A stretch of DNA of 64,000 nucleotides from an uncultured Bacteroidia bacterium (GCA_903897145.1 CAIUAN010000018.1:114889-178888); one strand, 5' to 3'; numbered from the stretch's first letter, positions 19,234-28,921 are shown. Numbers and translations are program-made. The notes: generated by a model from the letters alone, not told the origin.

Positions 19234-20253
19234 CTAAACTTCTTCTTTATGTCCTGTCAGTTCAGTAGCCTGATCTGCTTTTATTTCTGGCTGAGCAGGC
19301 TCGATTTTTTCTGCAGCCGACTCTATTTTAGTTTCCTTGACGAATAAATAGGCGTTATTAAGCATGTTGAAATTCTCATCTGGCAACGGATTAAGTTTTG
19401 CAAATTTCACCAAATCGGCAAGTTCTAAGATCTGCTTCAGTTCGAGGATGGATTTATTCTCGACCTTCGTTTGAAGATTCTTAAAGCCTTGCAATATCTC
19501 TGGAGTGGTCTGCTCCATTGCTGCCATAGTAAATCGCTCTTCGATATACTCTCGCACGATATCGGTTAGCCTTGTATAGTACTCCTTAACTTTTTCTTGT
19601 TGCCATAGCTGCTCGCTTTTTAGTTTGTCTAACTCTTGAATAGCTAAGATATGCGCCGGTATTTTCGGTTTTGCTGGTCGCTCAAACAGTGGTCTATTTT
19701 TATTTCTACGACTGATGTAATAAATAACCAAAAATACGATAGCAGCCAAGAGTATGATTCCGAGTATCCACGGTGCTATTTCCTTAAAAGTAATCGGTGC
19801 AGCGAAAGGTTTCTTGATGTCAGCAGGTCCTTTTTTAAGATCTACAGGAGGAAATTTAACGTTTAAGGTTAATTCTCCACTTTTTAATGAGTCGGTATGA
19901 GCACCATTTACAACCTTGAAATAATACGAAGGTATCTGATGTGCACCACTGTCGAAACAGGTAATTAGATAGGTTTGCTTGATCTGAATGCGTGTTCCAT
20001 CTAATTTAGAAGTGTCAATTTTTGACCTTTTTAAGATCTCAATTTTCTGAATCGTATCAGGTAGATGAGGTAACGTAATCTTATCACCCTTTGAAAGCTC
20101 AGCTACAACAAGTAGCTTTATTTGGTCGCCAAGCCAGATGGAGTCGCGCTCAAGAGCTGCTTTCACTCTAATCTCTTGCGCCGCAGCAAAAGAGACCGAA
20201 AGCAAGATTGCAGCTAATGCAAAGGTGAAATATTTAGTTAGGATTTTGCTCAT
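19234..20253 (-). CDS. Bat-operon exported membrane protein (DUF4381-like)
   Basis: 339 residues: signal peptide (about 1-25), a beta-rich extracytoplasmic domain (about 27-150) resembling the strands of BatD, one transmembrane helix (about 162-182), then a cytoplasmic helical domain with the conserved-looking segment YYTRLTDIVREYIEERF. Proteins of this layout lie between the DUF58 gene and batA in many Bat/MoxR clusters; the resemblance to DUF4381 is from arrangement and motif memory, not a search. It overlaps the DUF58 gene by four bases. The C-terminus is acidic and low in complexity. Function unknown; probably a structural subunit of the Bat membrane complex. Confidence 0.7.
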   Translation of the reverse strand: MSKILTKYFTFALAAILLSVSFAAAQEIRVKAALERDSIWLGDQIKLLVVAELSKGDKITLPHLPDTIQKIEILKRSKIDTSKLDGTRIQIKQTYLITCFDSGAHQIPSYYFKVVNGAHTDSLKSGELTLNVKFPPVDLKKGPADIKKPFAAPITFKEIAPWILGIILLAAIVFLVIYYISRRNKNRPLFERPAKPKIPAHILAIQELDKLKSEQLWQQEKVKEYYTRLTDIVREYIEERFTMAAMEQTTPEILQGFKNLQTKVENKSILELKQILELADLVKFAKLNPLPDENFNMLNNAYLFVKETKIESAAEKIEPAQPEIKADQATELTGHKEEV

Positions 20254-21131
20254 AACTTATGTTCTCTTTTCTTGAATAGCGAAACTAGTGATTTGACGTA
20301 GTCCTCACGCGTACTGATGTTTACATAGTCAATGCCGGCACGCTTAAGAACGCTGTCCAGCTGTTTATTCCGCTCTATCCAATGTTGATTGTAAGTTTCT
20401 CTAACTTTACTATTTGAAGAGTCTACCCAGATATATTCTCCGGTTTCGGCATCTTTGAATTTGATCATTCCAACCGATGGCAGTTCCGTTTCCCTTTCGT
20501 CGTAGATACGAAGACCAACCATGTCATGCTTGTTATTTGCAATTGATAGGGCCTGATCCATCGCTTCTGGCTTGTCCATTAGGTCAGAGATGATAAAGGC
20601 TGTTACTCGGCGTTTCATGGCATTGGTGAGATAGCGTAATGCAACGGAGATGTCCGTTTTGCGAGATACTGGTTCAAACTCTATTAGCTCACGAATAATA
20701 CGCAAGGTATGTGTTCTTCCCTTCTGAGGTGGGATAAATTTTTCAACCCGATCAGAAAAAAATAGTACGCCAATCTTATCGTTGTTCGAAATTGCAGAGA
20801 AGGAGAGGATCGCAGATAGTTCAACGATGACATTCTTTTTCGTCCGTTCAACAGTTCCAAAATCACGCGAGCCGCTAACGTCGACTAGCAACATCACCGT
20901 TAGTTCACGTTCTTCTTCAAATATTTTGATAAATGGATGACCATAGCGAGCCGTGACATTCCAATCAATATTTCGGATGTCATCCCCAAACTGATATTCG
21001 CGTACTTCGCTAAATGCCATACCGCGCCCTTTAAAAGCACTGTGATATTCGCCTGCGAAAATATTACGGGATAGCCCTTTGGTCTTTATCTCAATTTTTC
21101 GAACTTTTTTTAATAGTTCCGATGCTTCCAC
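20250..21131 (-). CDS. DUF58 protein (VWA-like MoxR partner)
   Basis: 293 residues, soluble. The DUF58 core is clear: GMAFSEVREYQFGDDIRNIDWNVTARYG-type residues near 35-62 (see the run around RNIDWNVTAR), followed by LLVDVSGS, which supplies a MIDAS-like metal site in a VWA-like fold. DUF58 proteins regularly pair with MoxR AAA+ ATPases and are thought to act as adaptors. It is the second gene of the Bat operon, 77 bases after moxR, and overlaps the next gene by four bases. Confidence 0.9.
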   Translation of the reverse strand: MEASELLKKVRKIEIKTKGLSRNIFAGEYHSAFKGRGMAFSEVREYQFGDDIRNIDWNVTARYGHPFIKIFEEERELTVMLLVDVSGSRDFGTVERTKKNVIVELSAILSFSAISNNDKIGVLFFSDRVEKFIPPQKGRTHTLRIIRELIEFEPVSRKTDISVALRYLTNAMKRRVTAFIISDLMDKPEAMDQALSIANNKHDMVGLRIYDERETELPSVGMIKFKDAETGEYIWVDSSNSKVRETYNQHWIERNKQLDSVLKRAGIDYVNISTREDYVKSLVSLFKKREHKL

Positions 21132-21208
21132 TTTTCTTTTTTAATGAATCGTTAATCAATAAGAATACTTGTCAGTAAATCAAGATAATATTCTAGGTGA
21201 TTCTTCCA

Positions 21209-22204
21209 CTAAGGGACTTCAATGGTGTTTAGTATTTCGCTGATGATGTCTTCGGAAGTGAGATTGTTCGCTTCAGCTTCATAGCTTAGCCCAATACGAT
21301 GTCTTAAAACATCATGACACACTGCTCTGATATCCTCAGGAATAACGTACCCACGCCTTTTAATAAAGGCATACGCTTTCGCGGCTTGAGCTAGACTTAT
21401 TGAAGCACGCGGTGAAGCACCATACGTGATCATCTCCGCAAATTGAGTTAGTCCGGCAGCTGCAGGTTCACGCGTCGCAAATACGATATCTACAATATAT
21501 TTCTGAATCTTCTCGTCCATATAGACCTCTTTGACGATTTCTCGTGCCCGAATGATGTCTTTAGGCTTTAAGACCTTTGCCGCTTTCGGAAAGTCTTTTA
21601 AAAGATTCATCTTAATAATCAATTGCTCTTCGTCCTTTTTTGGGTAATTCAAGACCACCTTAAGCATAAAACGGTCAACTTGGGCTTCTGGTAGACGATA
21701 GGTTCCCTCTTGTTCAATCGGGTTCTGTGTCGCCATAACTAAAAACGGGTTTTCTAATGGATAGGTTTGTGATCCAATAGTCACTTGTCGTTCTTGCATC
21801 GCCTCAAGCAGAGCCGATTGAACCTTTGCTGGTGCACGGTTTATCTCATCCGCTAATACGAAATTAGTAAAAATTGGCCCTTTACGAACGACGAATTCCT
21901 CGTTTTTCTGACTGTAAATCAGCGTTCCAAGTAAATCGGCAGGTAAAAGGTCGGGGGTGAATTGTATTCGAGCAAATTTTGCATCAATGGTATTTGCAAG
22001 TGTGTTGATGGCGAGCGTTTTAGCTAGTCCGGGCACACCTTCTAAAAGGATGTGGCCATCGGAAAGCAAGCCGATCAATAAACTTTCAACCAGGTGCTTC
22101 TGCCCGATAATTACCTTATTCATCTCCATGGAGATAAGGTCTACAAATGAACTTTCTTGTTGAATACGTTCGTTAAGTTCTCTAATGTCCATTGTTTGAT
22201 TCAT
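21209..22204 (-). CDS. MoxR-family AAA+ ATPase
   Basis: A 331-residue AAA+ ATPase of the MoxR type. Walker A is GVPGLAKT (about residues 56-63), Walker B is VLADEINRAP, sensor 1 is ATQNPIEQEGTY and the C-terminal lid follows. MoxR ATPases are believed to act as chaperones that load or remodel VWA-domain partners, here probably BatA, BatB and the DUF58 protein. It is the first gene of the minus-strand Bat operon, with a candidate promoter at 22246-22253. Confidence 0.94.
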   Translation of the reverse strand: MNQTMDIRELNERIQQESSFVDLISMEMNKVIIGQKHLVESLLIGLLSDGHILLEGVPGLAKTLAINTLANTIDAKFARIQFTPDLLPADLLGTLIYSQKNEEFVVRKGPIFTNFVLADEINRAPAKVQSALLEAMQERQVTIGSQTYPLENPFLVMATQNPIEQEGTYRLPEAQVDRFMLKVVLNYPKKDEEQLIIKMNLLKDFPKAAKVLKPKDIIRAREIVKEVYMDEKIQKYIVDIVFATREPAAAGLTQFAEMITYGASPRASISLAQAAKAYAFIKRRGYVIPEDIRAVCHDVLRHRIGLSYEAEANNLTSEDIISEILNTIEVP

Positions 22205-22245
22205 AATCCAAAAGATAATTAATTTTTATTCGTTAAAACGGATAC

Positions 22246-22253
22246 GAAAATAA
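22246..22253 (-). promoter_or_regulatory. Candidate -7 element of the moxR-bat operon
   Basis: On the minus strand this reads TATTTTCG, one base from the TAnnTTTG consensus. It would place the transcript start about 35 bases before moxR. No matching -33 TTTG is seen at the standard distance. Confidence 0.4.
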
Positions 22254-22484
22254 CATTTTGTATTGTTCAAAAAATCATTTTTTGATTAAAAAATGTTAAG
22301 TCAAGTGTAAGATTAGTTTTCTAGGAAGATAAATATAGCTTTAAATCCCATATATCCCTGTTTTTGATGTCTGGTAATTAATAAAATAGTAAAATTATTC
22401 TTTGATATCTTCGCATTAATGAGGATCATTTTACTGTTTTAAACGATGCGAATAGTTTTTATATCGTTCAATTAATTTAAATCC

Positions 22485-22492
22485 TACTTTTG
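22485..22492 (+). promoter_or_regulatory. Candidate -7 element of truA
   Basis: TACTTTTG matches TAnnTTTG. A start site near 22498 would give a leader of about 75 bases. No -33 box is seen. Confidence 0.4.
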
Positions 22493-22571
22493 TTTGGTTA
22501 AGGTTGGTCTGAGTATAACATCTTTTAGGGCGTTATGGTTCAACCTATATTAGTTTGAAGAATTATTTTTT

Positions 22572-23336
22572 ATGCAACGCTATTTTATTCAGCTTTCTTA
22601 CGATGGGACTAATTACCACGGTTGGCAATTTCAGCCCAACGGTCTCTCTGTGCAGCAAGTGCTGGAGCAAGCTTTGACCATTGTGGCCCGTGAAGATATT
22701 GCTGTTACCGGTGCCGGTCGAACAGATGCTGGCGTTCATGCAAGTTTCTTTGTGGCTCATTTTGATGCCGAAAATTCAACTCTTGATGCCGAAAAAATTA
22801 CCTATAATTTAAATAGTCTTTTACCGTCTGATGTGGCTGTACAAAAAATATACAAGGTTTCAGAGCTGGCTCATGCTCGCTTCGACGCTCTAAGCAGAAA
22901 ATATAACTATTATATCGTCAAGCAAAAGAATCCATTTAAGCGTCAGTTTGCAACTAAAGAATCTCGTATCCCAGATTTAGAGTTGATGAATCAAGCAGCA
23001 CAAAAACTATTTAACTATATCGATTTTACAAGCTTTAGTCGTGTAGGCACGGATGTGAAGACAAATAATTGCAAAATTGTTCTCGCCCATTGGACGGAAC
23101 AGCCCGATGGTTATGTTTTTACAATTACCGCTGATCGCTTTTTGCGAAATATGGTTCGTGCGATCGTTGGAACGTTGCTTGAGGTTGGATTTAGAAAACT
23201 TACCATCGATGAGTTTTGCGCAATTATCGAAGCAAAAAATCGATCTTCGGCGGGCGCCAGCGTTCCTGCAAACGGATTATTTTTAGTAGATATTGTTTAT
23301 CCTCCTGAAATGTCTCAGGGTCTAGTGCGACTCTAA
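22572..23336 (+). CDS. truA: tRNA pseudouridine(38-40) synthase
   Basis: Isomerises uridine to pseudouridine at positions 38-40 of the tRNA anticodon arm. The 254-residue protein carries the catalytic aspartate, Asp52, in GAGRTDAGVHA. It has the N-terminal LSYDGTNYHGWQ motif and the C-terminal FLRNMVRAIVGTLLEVG segment of the family. Length is typical. It is convergent with aroE, with only four bases between the two stop codons and no terminator visible there. Confidence 0.96.
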   Translation: MQRYFIQLSYDGTNYHGWQFQPNGLSVQQVLEQALTIVAREDIAVTGAGRTDAGVHASFFVAHFDAENSTLDAEKITYNLNSLLPSDVAVQKIYKVSELAHARFDALSRKYNYYIVKQKNPFKRQFATKESRIPDLELMNQAAQKLFNYIDFTSFSRVGTDVKTNNCKIVLAHWTEQPDGYVFTITADRFLRNMVRAIVGTLLEVGFRKLTIDEFCAIIEAKNRSSAGASVPANGLFLVDIVYPPEMSQGLVRL

Positions 23337-23340
23337 AATT

Positions 23341-24087
23341 CTACTTATTCCAGATATCCCAAGCTGCAAGAGCTTGAAGGTGTAGCATTTCCAATCCGTT
23401 TTTTGTAGTCGAACCACGTTCGATACCCTGCTTAAGAAAAGCTGTAACTTCTGGATTGTACACCAAATCAAACAATAGATGATTCGAGTTGATATAGGCA
23501 TAGGGGATCTCTGGGCTCTCTTCGACTTTTGGATAAGTGCCTATCGGTGAAGTGTTCACAATGATGCTAAAGTGACTTAGTGTTTGTTCGTTCAAGCTGG
23601 AATAGCTAATCTCATTGTTCGATTTCGGACTGCGCGACACCAATTGGGTTTCGATGCCTAAATTGTTAAGCGCTTTTACGATTGCTTTTGAAGCTCCTCC
23701 AGTACCTAAAACCAGTCCGTTTTTTTGGTGCTCTTGTAAGATTGGCCGAATCGATTCCTGGAATCCATGGATGTCGGTGTTGTACCCATGTAATGAATAG
23801 GAAGAGCCGTTTCGAACTATTTTAACTGTATTCACAGCTTTAATCTCTTTTGCTGCATCTGAGATCTCATCTAAATAGGGGATGATCTGCTCTTTATAGG
23901 GGATTGTAATATTGAAACCCTCTAAGTTAGGATTTGCAACTATCAATCCGGGTAAGTCAGCAATTGAAGGAATCTCGAAGTTCAGATATTCGGCATCAAG
24001 ATTTTCGTTTGCGAATTTTTCAGTGAAAAATCTTCTCGAAAAGGAGTGTGTAAGCGGATAGCCAATAAGTCCGAATGTACGTTTCAT
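23341..24087 (-). CDS. aroE: Shikimate dehydrogenase
   Basis: NADPH-dependent reduction of 3-dehydroshikimate to shikimate in aromatic amino-acid synthesis. The 248-residue protein has the substrate-site SHSFS-type start (PLTHSFSRRFF), catalytic Lys65 in NITIPYKEQI, Asp105 in YNTDIHGF, the nucleotide-binding loop GTGGASKAI and the NTSPIGTYP motif. It is somewhat shorter than E. coli AroE (272). It lies 35 bases after the TPR gene and is probably the last gene of a DUF4301-TPR-aroE transcript. Confidence 0.95.
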   Translation of the reverse strand: MKRTFGLIGYPLTHSFSRRFFTEKFANENLDAEYLNFEIPSIADLPGLIVANPNLEGFNITIPYKEQIIPYLDEISDAAKEIKAVNTVKIVRNGSSYSLHGYNTDIHGFQESIRPILQEHQKNGLVLGTGGASKAIVKALNNLGIETQLVSRSPKSNNEISYSSLNEQTLSHFSIIVNTSPIGTYPKVEESPEIPYAYINSNHLLFDLVYNPEVTAFLKQGIERGSTTKNGLEMLHLQALAAWDIWNK

Positions 24088-24122
24088 AGGTTTTAAGTTA
24101 TTGGCCAGAGTAAGCTTTAAGC

Positions 24123-25541
24123 TTAGATTTGATCATTGATCAGCTTTATAATCCAACGTTTGGATTGAAGCTGAGGGAAATCAAGAAGCATATCTTTATG
24201 TAGGAGGTAATTTAGGGACAAGGCAGCTTTAAAATAGCTCTTCGCAAGTTGCAGATTTTTATTTTCGGCAAGATAACCTGATAGCTTATAAAGAAGTTGA
24301 GCATTGCCACTAATAGTTTTCTCAGCTTCAAACAAGGTTTGAATTGCAAGATCTGTTTGGTCGTAATGGTAGAAGAAATCAGCTAATGCAAGCCAGAAAT
24401 CACCATTGGATTCTTCTATTTCTACCGATTTGCGAAAGGCAATAAGAGCGTCTTCATAATGATCAAGGGCTGCATTTACTTTTCCAAATGCATTCCAGAA
24501 ATCGGCACAGCTATTGTCAAGTTTAATAGCTTTTTTGAGGAAAACTAGACTTTCGGCTAGGTTCTCTTCAACCATTAACACCACACCTGCACCATACCAG
24601 GCATCAGCATTTTTCGAATCTAGCTGTATCGCTTGTTTGTAAAATTGATATGATTTTGAATATTCCCCCAATTGGAAATAGCATTCAGCAACATATACCT
24701 TCGCGTCCGATGAGTTTTTGTCAAAACGTAAATACTCGAAATAATAGGTTAGTGCCTCAGAATAGCGTTCTAAAGTTGAAAGAGTATTTGCTTTATTAAA
24801 AAGGGCAGAGGCATAATTTTCATCAATGGCTAAGGCAAAGTCATAAGCCTCGATGGCTTTGTTATATTCTTCCCGTCTGGTATAGATAATGCCGAGGTTG
24901 TACCACGCCGATTCAGCAAAAGGATCAACATCAAGGTATTCGTTGTAAAGTCGGATGCTCTTCTCGTCGTCGCCCAGTTTGTCGTAACAAAATGCTAAAT
25001 CGTATAAAACACTGTCATTTTTTGAATTTTCTGTGTATGCTTTTTCTAAGAAATAGATCGCTTTTGTGTAGTCCATATGTTGCACATAGCCTGCACCAAT
25101 ATTATAGAGTAGATCATCGCGATCTTCAAAAGAAAATTTCTCGGCTTTTTGATAGCAAGCATAAGCTTTATTCGAATCTCCTTGAATGCTGTAACAATTG
25201 CCAAGCATCAGCAGAAGTTCTGGATTTGAGTTCTCAATCTTTACAAGCATCAAAAGTAACTCGAGTGCTTTTTCAGTCTTTAGTTGACCAATTAGTACTT
25301 GGGCTTTTTTGACTTTTACCATCAATGAGTGTGGGTGCTGCGAGATGGCTATTTCGCAGGCTTGCAGCGCATTGGTGAGTTGGTTTTTTTCAATATAGTG
25401 ATCTGCAATATGTTCAAAGTCAGCCACGTCAAAGAATCCCATCTGTTCTTCAGATAGCATTTCTTTGTAACGTTTAACGACTCCGGCAAACTCCTTACTT
25501 TCGGAATTCTCTCTTGCCCCTTCCCACATCGACATACTCAA
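24123..25541 (-). CDS. Tetratricopeptide-repeat protein
   Basis: 472 residues made almost wholly of tandem TPR units from about residue 40 to 450; I count roughly eleven, with typical positions such as WYNLGIIYTRREEYNKAIEAYDFAL and DAWYGAGVVLMVEENLAESLVFL. There is no signal peptide or membrane helix, so it is probably cytoplasmic and a protein-interaction scaffold. The N-terminus (MSMSMWEGAREN) offers three nearby ATG codons. It sits between DUF4301 and aroE with gaps of about 35 bases on both sides, suggesting co-transcription. Partner unknown. Confidence 0.85.
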   Translation of the reverse strand: MSMSMWEGARENSESKEFAGVVKRYKEMLSEEQMGFFDVADFEHIADHYIEKNQLTNALQACEIAISQHPHSLMVKVKKAQVLIGQLKTEKALELLLMLVKIENSNPELLLMLGNCYSIQGDSNKAYACYQKAEKFSFEDRDDLLYNIGAGYVQHMDYTKAIYFLEKAYTENSKNDSVLYDLAFCYDKLGDDEKSIRLYNEYLDVDPFAESAWYNLGIIYTRREEYNKAIEAYDFALAIDENYASALFNKANTLSTLERYSEALTYYFEYLRFDKNSSDAKVYVAECYFQLGEYSKSYQFYKQAIQLDSKNADAWYGAGVVLMVEENLAESLVFLKKAIKLDNSCADFWNAFGKVNAALDHYEDALIAFRKSVEIEESNGDFWLALADFFYHYDQTDLAIQTLFEAEKTISGNAQLLYKLSGYLAENKNLQLAKSYFKAALSLNYLLHKDMLLDFPQLQSKRWIIKLINDQI

Positions 25542-25574
25542 ATCAATTTAATAGTACAAAGATAATAATTCGAG

Positions 25575-27128
25575 CTATACTGGTTGATGCTCGCTGCGTA
25601 AAAGATCATTTATCGTTTTAACTGGATTGAAGGTGATAATTGGAACTTCTACAAATAGCGTGATCCAGTCGGCCATGGCCCCATTCCATAGTCCAGGAAG
25701 CTCTTGTGCCTTAAGCGTTTTGCCATCTTTCGACTTGATTGAAATAAACCCAGTTTCAGGATCTCTATAGGTCATTAAATCGAATTTATCTCCTTTGTAA
25801 TCCCGTACGCCACAGATAAGATCAACTGGATTAAAATGGGTCGATTGGCTAAGAACTAGCTTTTGCGATGAGTTGTTTGGATCGATCTGACTGCTTTCTA
25901 CTACCTGAAGGGAGATCGATCCATCGCTATTCTCAGCCCAGAATGGACCTCCTCCAGGTTCGCCTTCATTTTTTACCATGCCACAGACCCTGATGGGTCG
26001 GTTTAGTTTTTGAACTAGAAATGTGGCTAGGCTAGAGGGGCTGTTTTCTGTCTGAATTGGACAGCTGATATTTAATTCCTCCGTTGCAAATATTTTAATC
26101 TCTTGAAGTTCTTCTTGAGAATAGTTTTTTGAATCCAAGACTTTTAAGTAGTCAAAGATCCGTCTTTGATATTCAACCAATCGTATTGTTAAGCCCATTT
26201 TTGAAAGCGTAGTCTCTTCTTTAAGTCGGTCAGGGACTACGTTGTCGATATTTTTAATAAATAGAATGTCTCCATCTACGTCGTTCAGATTATCTAATAA
26301 GGCCCCATGGCCTGCTGGTCTGAATAATAGCTTGTTGTCATTCAACCGAAATGGTTGGTTGTATTGATCTACCGCAATGGTATCTGTATATGTTTTCTGT
26401 TCTGAAAAAGTTATATCGTAATTTACACCGTATCTGGTTTCGAGTTCTCCTTTTTTCTCTTCGATTTTTTGCTGGAAGAGCTTAAGATGCTCTGGCGAGA
26501 CTGTAAAGTGAAGTTTTACTTGACTGTTTTTATCGGCACTATACAAGGCTCCTTCAACCATGTGTTCCTCTACTGGCGTGCGTGCTCCTTCTAGATAAAG
26601 ATGAAAATCTAGTAGTCCTTTAGGCAAGAACCCATAGTTAAGCCCACGCTCGGAAAGCAACATGTCGAGGATCTCAACGTATTTAAGTCTCCCATTTTGC
26701 ATAAGCTCTCCATCTAAGGCTGCAATCAGTTTTTTGTAAAAGGCAAACTTAGAAAGTTGATCAAAAAATAAATTAACATTCTTGAACTGCTCTTCCTGCA
26801 ATAGATTGTAGGCTTTGTCATTTGTGTCAGCTAGCTCTGAGAAAGCGAATAAAATTTGAAACATTCGACTGGCAGCTCCAGAGGCTGGAACGAATTTAAC
26901 TGGCTTAAGACCGGTTTCGATTAATTGCATATAACAAGCAATTATTTCGCTGCTTTTCTTTGCTTCAAGCTTAATGATTCCATCTCCTAATGTCGCTGCT
27001 CTTAGCACTTTCAGATAAGGAAAGCCTTTCTTGAAATAGGTCAGTTGCTGCTCTACATCAGCAAGATGACTTCCTCTTAAGGCAATTTGTATTTGATCTT
27101 CGGATGTAAGCATGGTGTGGTGGTTCAT
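25575..27128 (-). CDS. DUF4301-family protein
   Basis: A 517-residue soluble protein of the DUF4301 family, which is largely confined to Bacteroidota. The family motif KFVPASGAASRMF is visible near residue 80, and further conserved-looking segments include LLFRPAGHGALLDNLNDVDGDILFIKNIDN split across about residues 265-300. The SGAASRMF and GHGALLDN segments recall nucleotidyltransferase-like sugar-nucleotide enzymes, an inference from pattern only. No catalytic assignment is safe. First gene of the putative DUF4301-TPR-aroE transcript. Confidence 0.82.
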   Translation of the reverse strand: MNHHTMLTSEDQIQIALRGSHLADVEQQLTYFKKGFPYLKVLRAATLGDGIIKLEAKKSSEIIACYMQLIETGLKPVKFVPASGAASRMFQILFAFSELADTNDKAYNLLQEEQFKNVNLFFDQLSKFAFYKKLIAALDGELMQNGRLKYVEILDMLLSERGLNYGFLPKGLLDFHLYLEGARTPVEEHMVEGALYSADKNSQVKLHFTVSPEHLKLFQQKIEEKKGELETRYGVNYDITFSEQKTYTDTIAVDQYNQPFRLNDNKLLFRPAGHGALLDNLNDVDGDILFIKNIDNVVPDRLKEETTLSKMGLTIRLVEYQRRIFDYLKVLDSKNYSQEELQEIKIFATEELNISCPIQTENSPSSLATFLVQKLNRPIRVCGMVKNEGEPGGGPFWAENSDGSISLQVVESSQIDPNNSSQKLVLSQSTHFNPVDLICGVRDYKGDKFDLMTYRDPETGFISIKSKDGKTLKAQELPGLWNGAMADWITLFVEVPIITFNPVKTINDLLRSEHQPV

Positions 27129-27238
27129 TTAAGGATAAAATTATATAAAATACCAGATAGTTGTTGGGTTGATTTTCAATTAAGAGGTCTCAATTATCAA
27201 CAAAAAGTTAACAGAACTCCAATAGATAAGTATGTATC

Positions 27239-28477
27239 TTACTTGAGGTACAAATTAGAGTCGCCAAAGCTCAGAAAGCGATAGTTATAGGCTAGGGCAT
27301 GCTGATAGATTTTTTTCCAGTCGTCACCTAAAAATGCCGCAATAAGCAATAAGAGTGTACTTTGTGGTTGGTGAAAATTGGTGATCATCCCACTTATGAT
27401 GTTGAAGGTGTAACCTGGTGCTATTATAATTTGTGTGGAGCAGTTTAGATTTTTTAGGCGGTTCGTTTGCAAGTAATTCAGTAGAGCCTGAAGTGCGTCT
27501 CTCGAAGTCGGACGTTGCACGTCGTTTTGATATGCATCCCATTGCTGAACATTCAGCTCTTCTATTTTGATTTGTGGGTTGCTTAGGATCATGCATCCCA
27601 GGAAATAAAGACTCTCAAGAGTTCTCACGGCAGTGGTGCCAACAGCAATAATTGGACCTGAGTAAGTTATAAGCTCAACAATAAACTCTTTTGAGATCGT
27701 GAATTGTTCAGCATGCATCGTATGGCCGCCTATTGTATCGGCTTTTACTGGTTGAAAAGTGCCAGCTCCAACATGAAGGGTGATCTCTCTGCAGTTTATT
27801 TTCTTCTTTTTTAAAGCTTCAAAAATTGAGGGGGTAAAATGAAGTCCAGCAGTTGGAGCCGCTACAGAGCCTTTTACTTTGGCATACACCGTTTGATACC
27901 TCGTGATATCTTCCTCTTCTGTTTCTCGATTTAGATAGGGAGGGATCGGCAGGTTACCTGTATATTCTAAGATTTGTCCAAAGGTAACTTCTGGATTATT
28001 CCATTTAAACTCTATTTCGAAGGCATTGTTGGGTAGTGATTGTATTTTTTGTGCGCTAAAAGAGAAGTCTGATCCAGCATGATGAACACGCTGAACTAAG
28101 ATCTCATCTTTCCATCTTTTTAAGTTTCCAACTAAGCATTTCCATCGACACGATTGATTTTGTGAAAACGATCGTGCATAGTCGTTTGGGGTGATCGGTT
28201 CAAGACAAAATAGTTCAATCTTTGCTCCTGTCGATTTACTAAAAAATAGGCGTGCATTAATAACCTGTGTGTTATTAAAGACCAACATCGCATTTTTAGG
28301 TAGCAGATCAGGAAGATTTTGGAAATTGTGATCCTCAATAATTCCATTTTTCCAGGATAATAGTTTTGAGTCATCTCTGTTTTTAAGTCCATAGATAGCT
28401 ATGTTTTCTTCCGGAAGGGTGTAATTGTAATCTTGAGTGGAGATATTATAAACTTGATCCATGGAGCGCTTCATCAT
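27239..28477 (-). CDS. queA: tRNA preQ1(34) ribosyltransferase-isomerase QueA
   Basis: Transfers and isomerises the ribose of S-adenosylmethionine onto 7-aminomethyl-7-deazaguanine at tRNA position 34, the penultimate step to queuosine. Family signatures are visible: the N-terminal YTLPEENIA(I/H)Y-type start, the RPTAGLHF-equivalent VAAPTAGLHFTP, the THVGAGTF-equivalent TLHVGAGTFQPV, and the MITNFHQPQSTLL segment. The open frame extends to a TTG at 28489; ATG codons at 28477, 28474 and 28462 are all plausible, and 28477 is given here. At about 410 residues it is longer than E. coli QueA (356), as usual in Bacteroidota. It lies just downstream of the RNase P RNA gene on the same strand. Confidence 0.94.
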   Translation of the reverse strand: MMKRSMDQVYNISTQDYNYTLPEENIAIYGLKNRDDSKLLSWKNGIIEDHNFQNLPDLLPKNAMLVFNNTQVINARLFFSKSTGAKIELFCLEPITPNDYARSFSQNQSCRWKCLVGNLKRWKDEILVQRVHHAGSDFSFSAQKIQSLPNNAFEIEFKWNNPEVTFGQILEYTGNLPIPPYLNRETEEEDITRYQTVYAKVKGSVAAPTAGLHFTPSIFEALKKKKINCREITLHVGAGTFQPVKADTIGGHTMHAEQFTISKEFIVELITYSGPIIAVGTTAVRTLESLYFLGCMILSNPQIKIEELNVQQWDAYQNDVQRPTSRDALQALLNYLQTNRLKNLNCSTQIIIAPGYTFNIISGMITNFHQPQSTLLLLIAAFLGDDWKKIYQHALAYNYRFLSFGDSNLYLK

Positions 28478-28540
28478 AAAATTGGTCAAAAAAACAGGGA
28501 AAACAAGTCTAAATCATCAGTGCTCTAACAGGTAAAAAAA

Positions 28541-28916
28541 TCGCAGGCCTGTAAGCCGGGTTCTGTTTTTCATTCTATCATTTATCTAGTACTATTGTCA
28601 CCAATAGTCTCATGCAGCCTACCCCTTATGACTCTTAATCAATTTGCATTGGTCAAAACCAGGGCGGGCAGCCCTGTGTTCCGAGGAACTCATAATATAT
28701 TTGGCCTTACAATCCATGAGGCGTACGGCTAATTATGTTGCCATAACTACCGGTAGGCTCTTACCCTACCTTTTCACCCTTATCCGTCAGTTGACGGACG
28801 GTTATTTTCTGTTACACTACTGCGAACTTACACCCGCCTTCTCGTTAAGAAGCATGGCGCCCTGTATTGCCCGGACTTTCCTCCCCGATAAATCGAGGCG
28901 ATAGAACAGCCTGCGA
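28541..28916 (-). ncRNA. rnpB: RNase P RNA (class A)
   Basis: The catalytic RNA of ribonuclease P, about 376 nucleotides on the minus strand. The universal core is visible: GAGGAAAGTCCGGGC near the 5' end (about 28877-28892) and ACAGAACCCGGCTTAC near the 3' end (about 28551-28566), which together form helix P4. The GGTAAGAGCCTACCGG-type region lies in the middle. The terminal P1 helix pairs GCAGGC with GCCTGC at the two ends. The 5' end is placed from the -7 element at 28922-28929 and may be off by a few bases. Confidence 0.95.
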
Positions 28917-28921
28917 AGCTG

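Larger units (their letters stand above)
22205..22571. other. Divergent intergenic region between moxR and truA
   Basis: A 367-base AT-rich region. It holds the candidate moxR -7 element (22246-22253) and a TACTTTTG element (22485-22492) oriented towards truA. A 7-base inverted repeat (22410-22416 with 22446-22452) has a long loop and no T run, and I give it no function. No RNA gene is recognised. Confidence 0.5.

Noticed and set aside
22406-22452. Mini-promoter, seven-codon frame and inverted repeat before truA
   Set aside because: The -7 match is imperfect, the frame is too short, and the 7-base stem has a 29-base loop and no T run.
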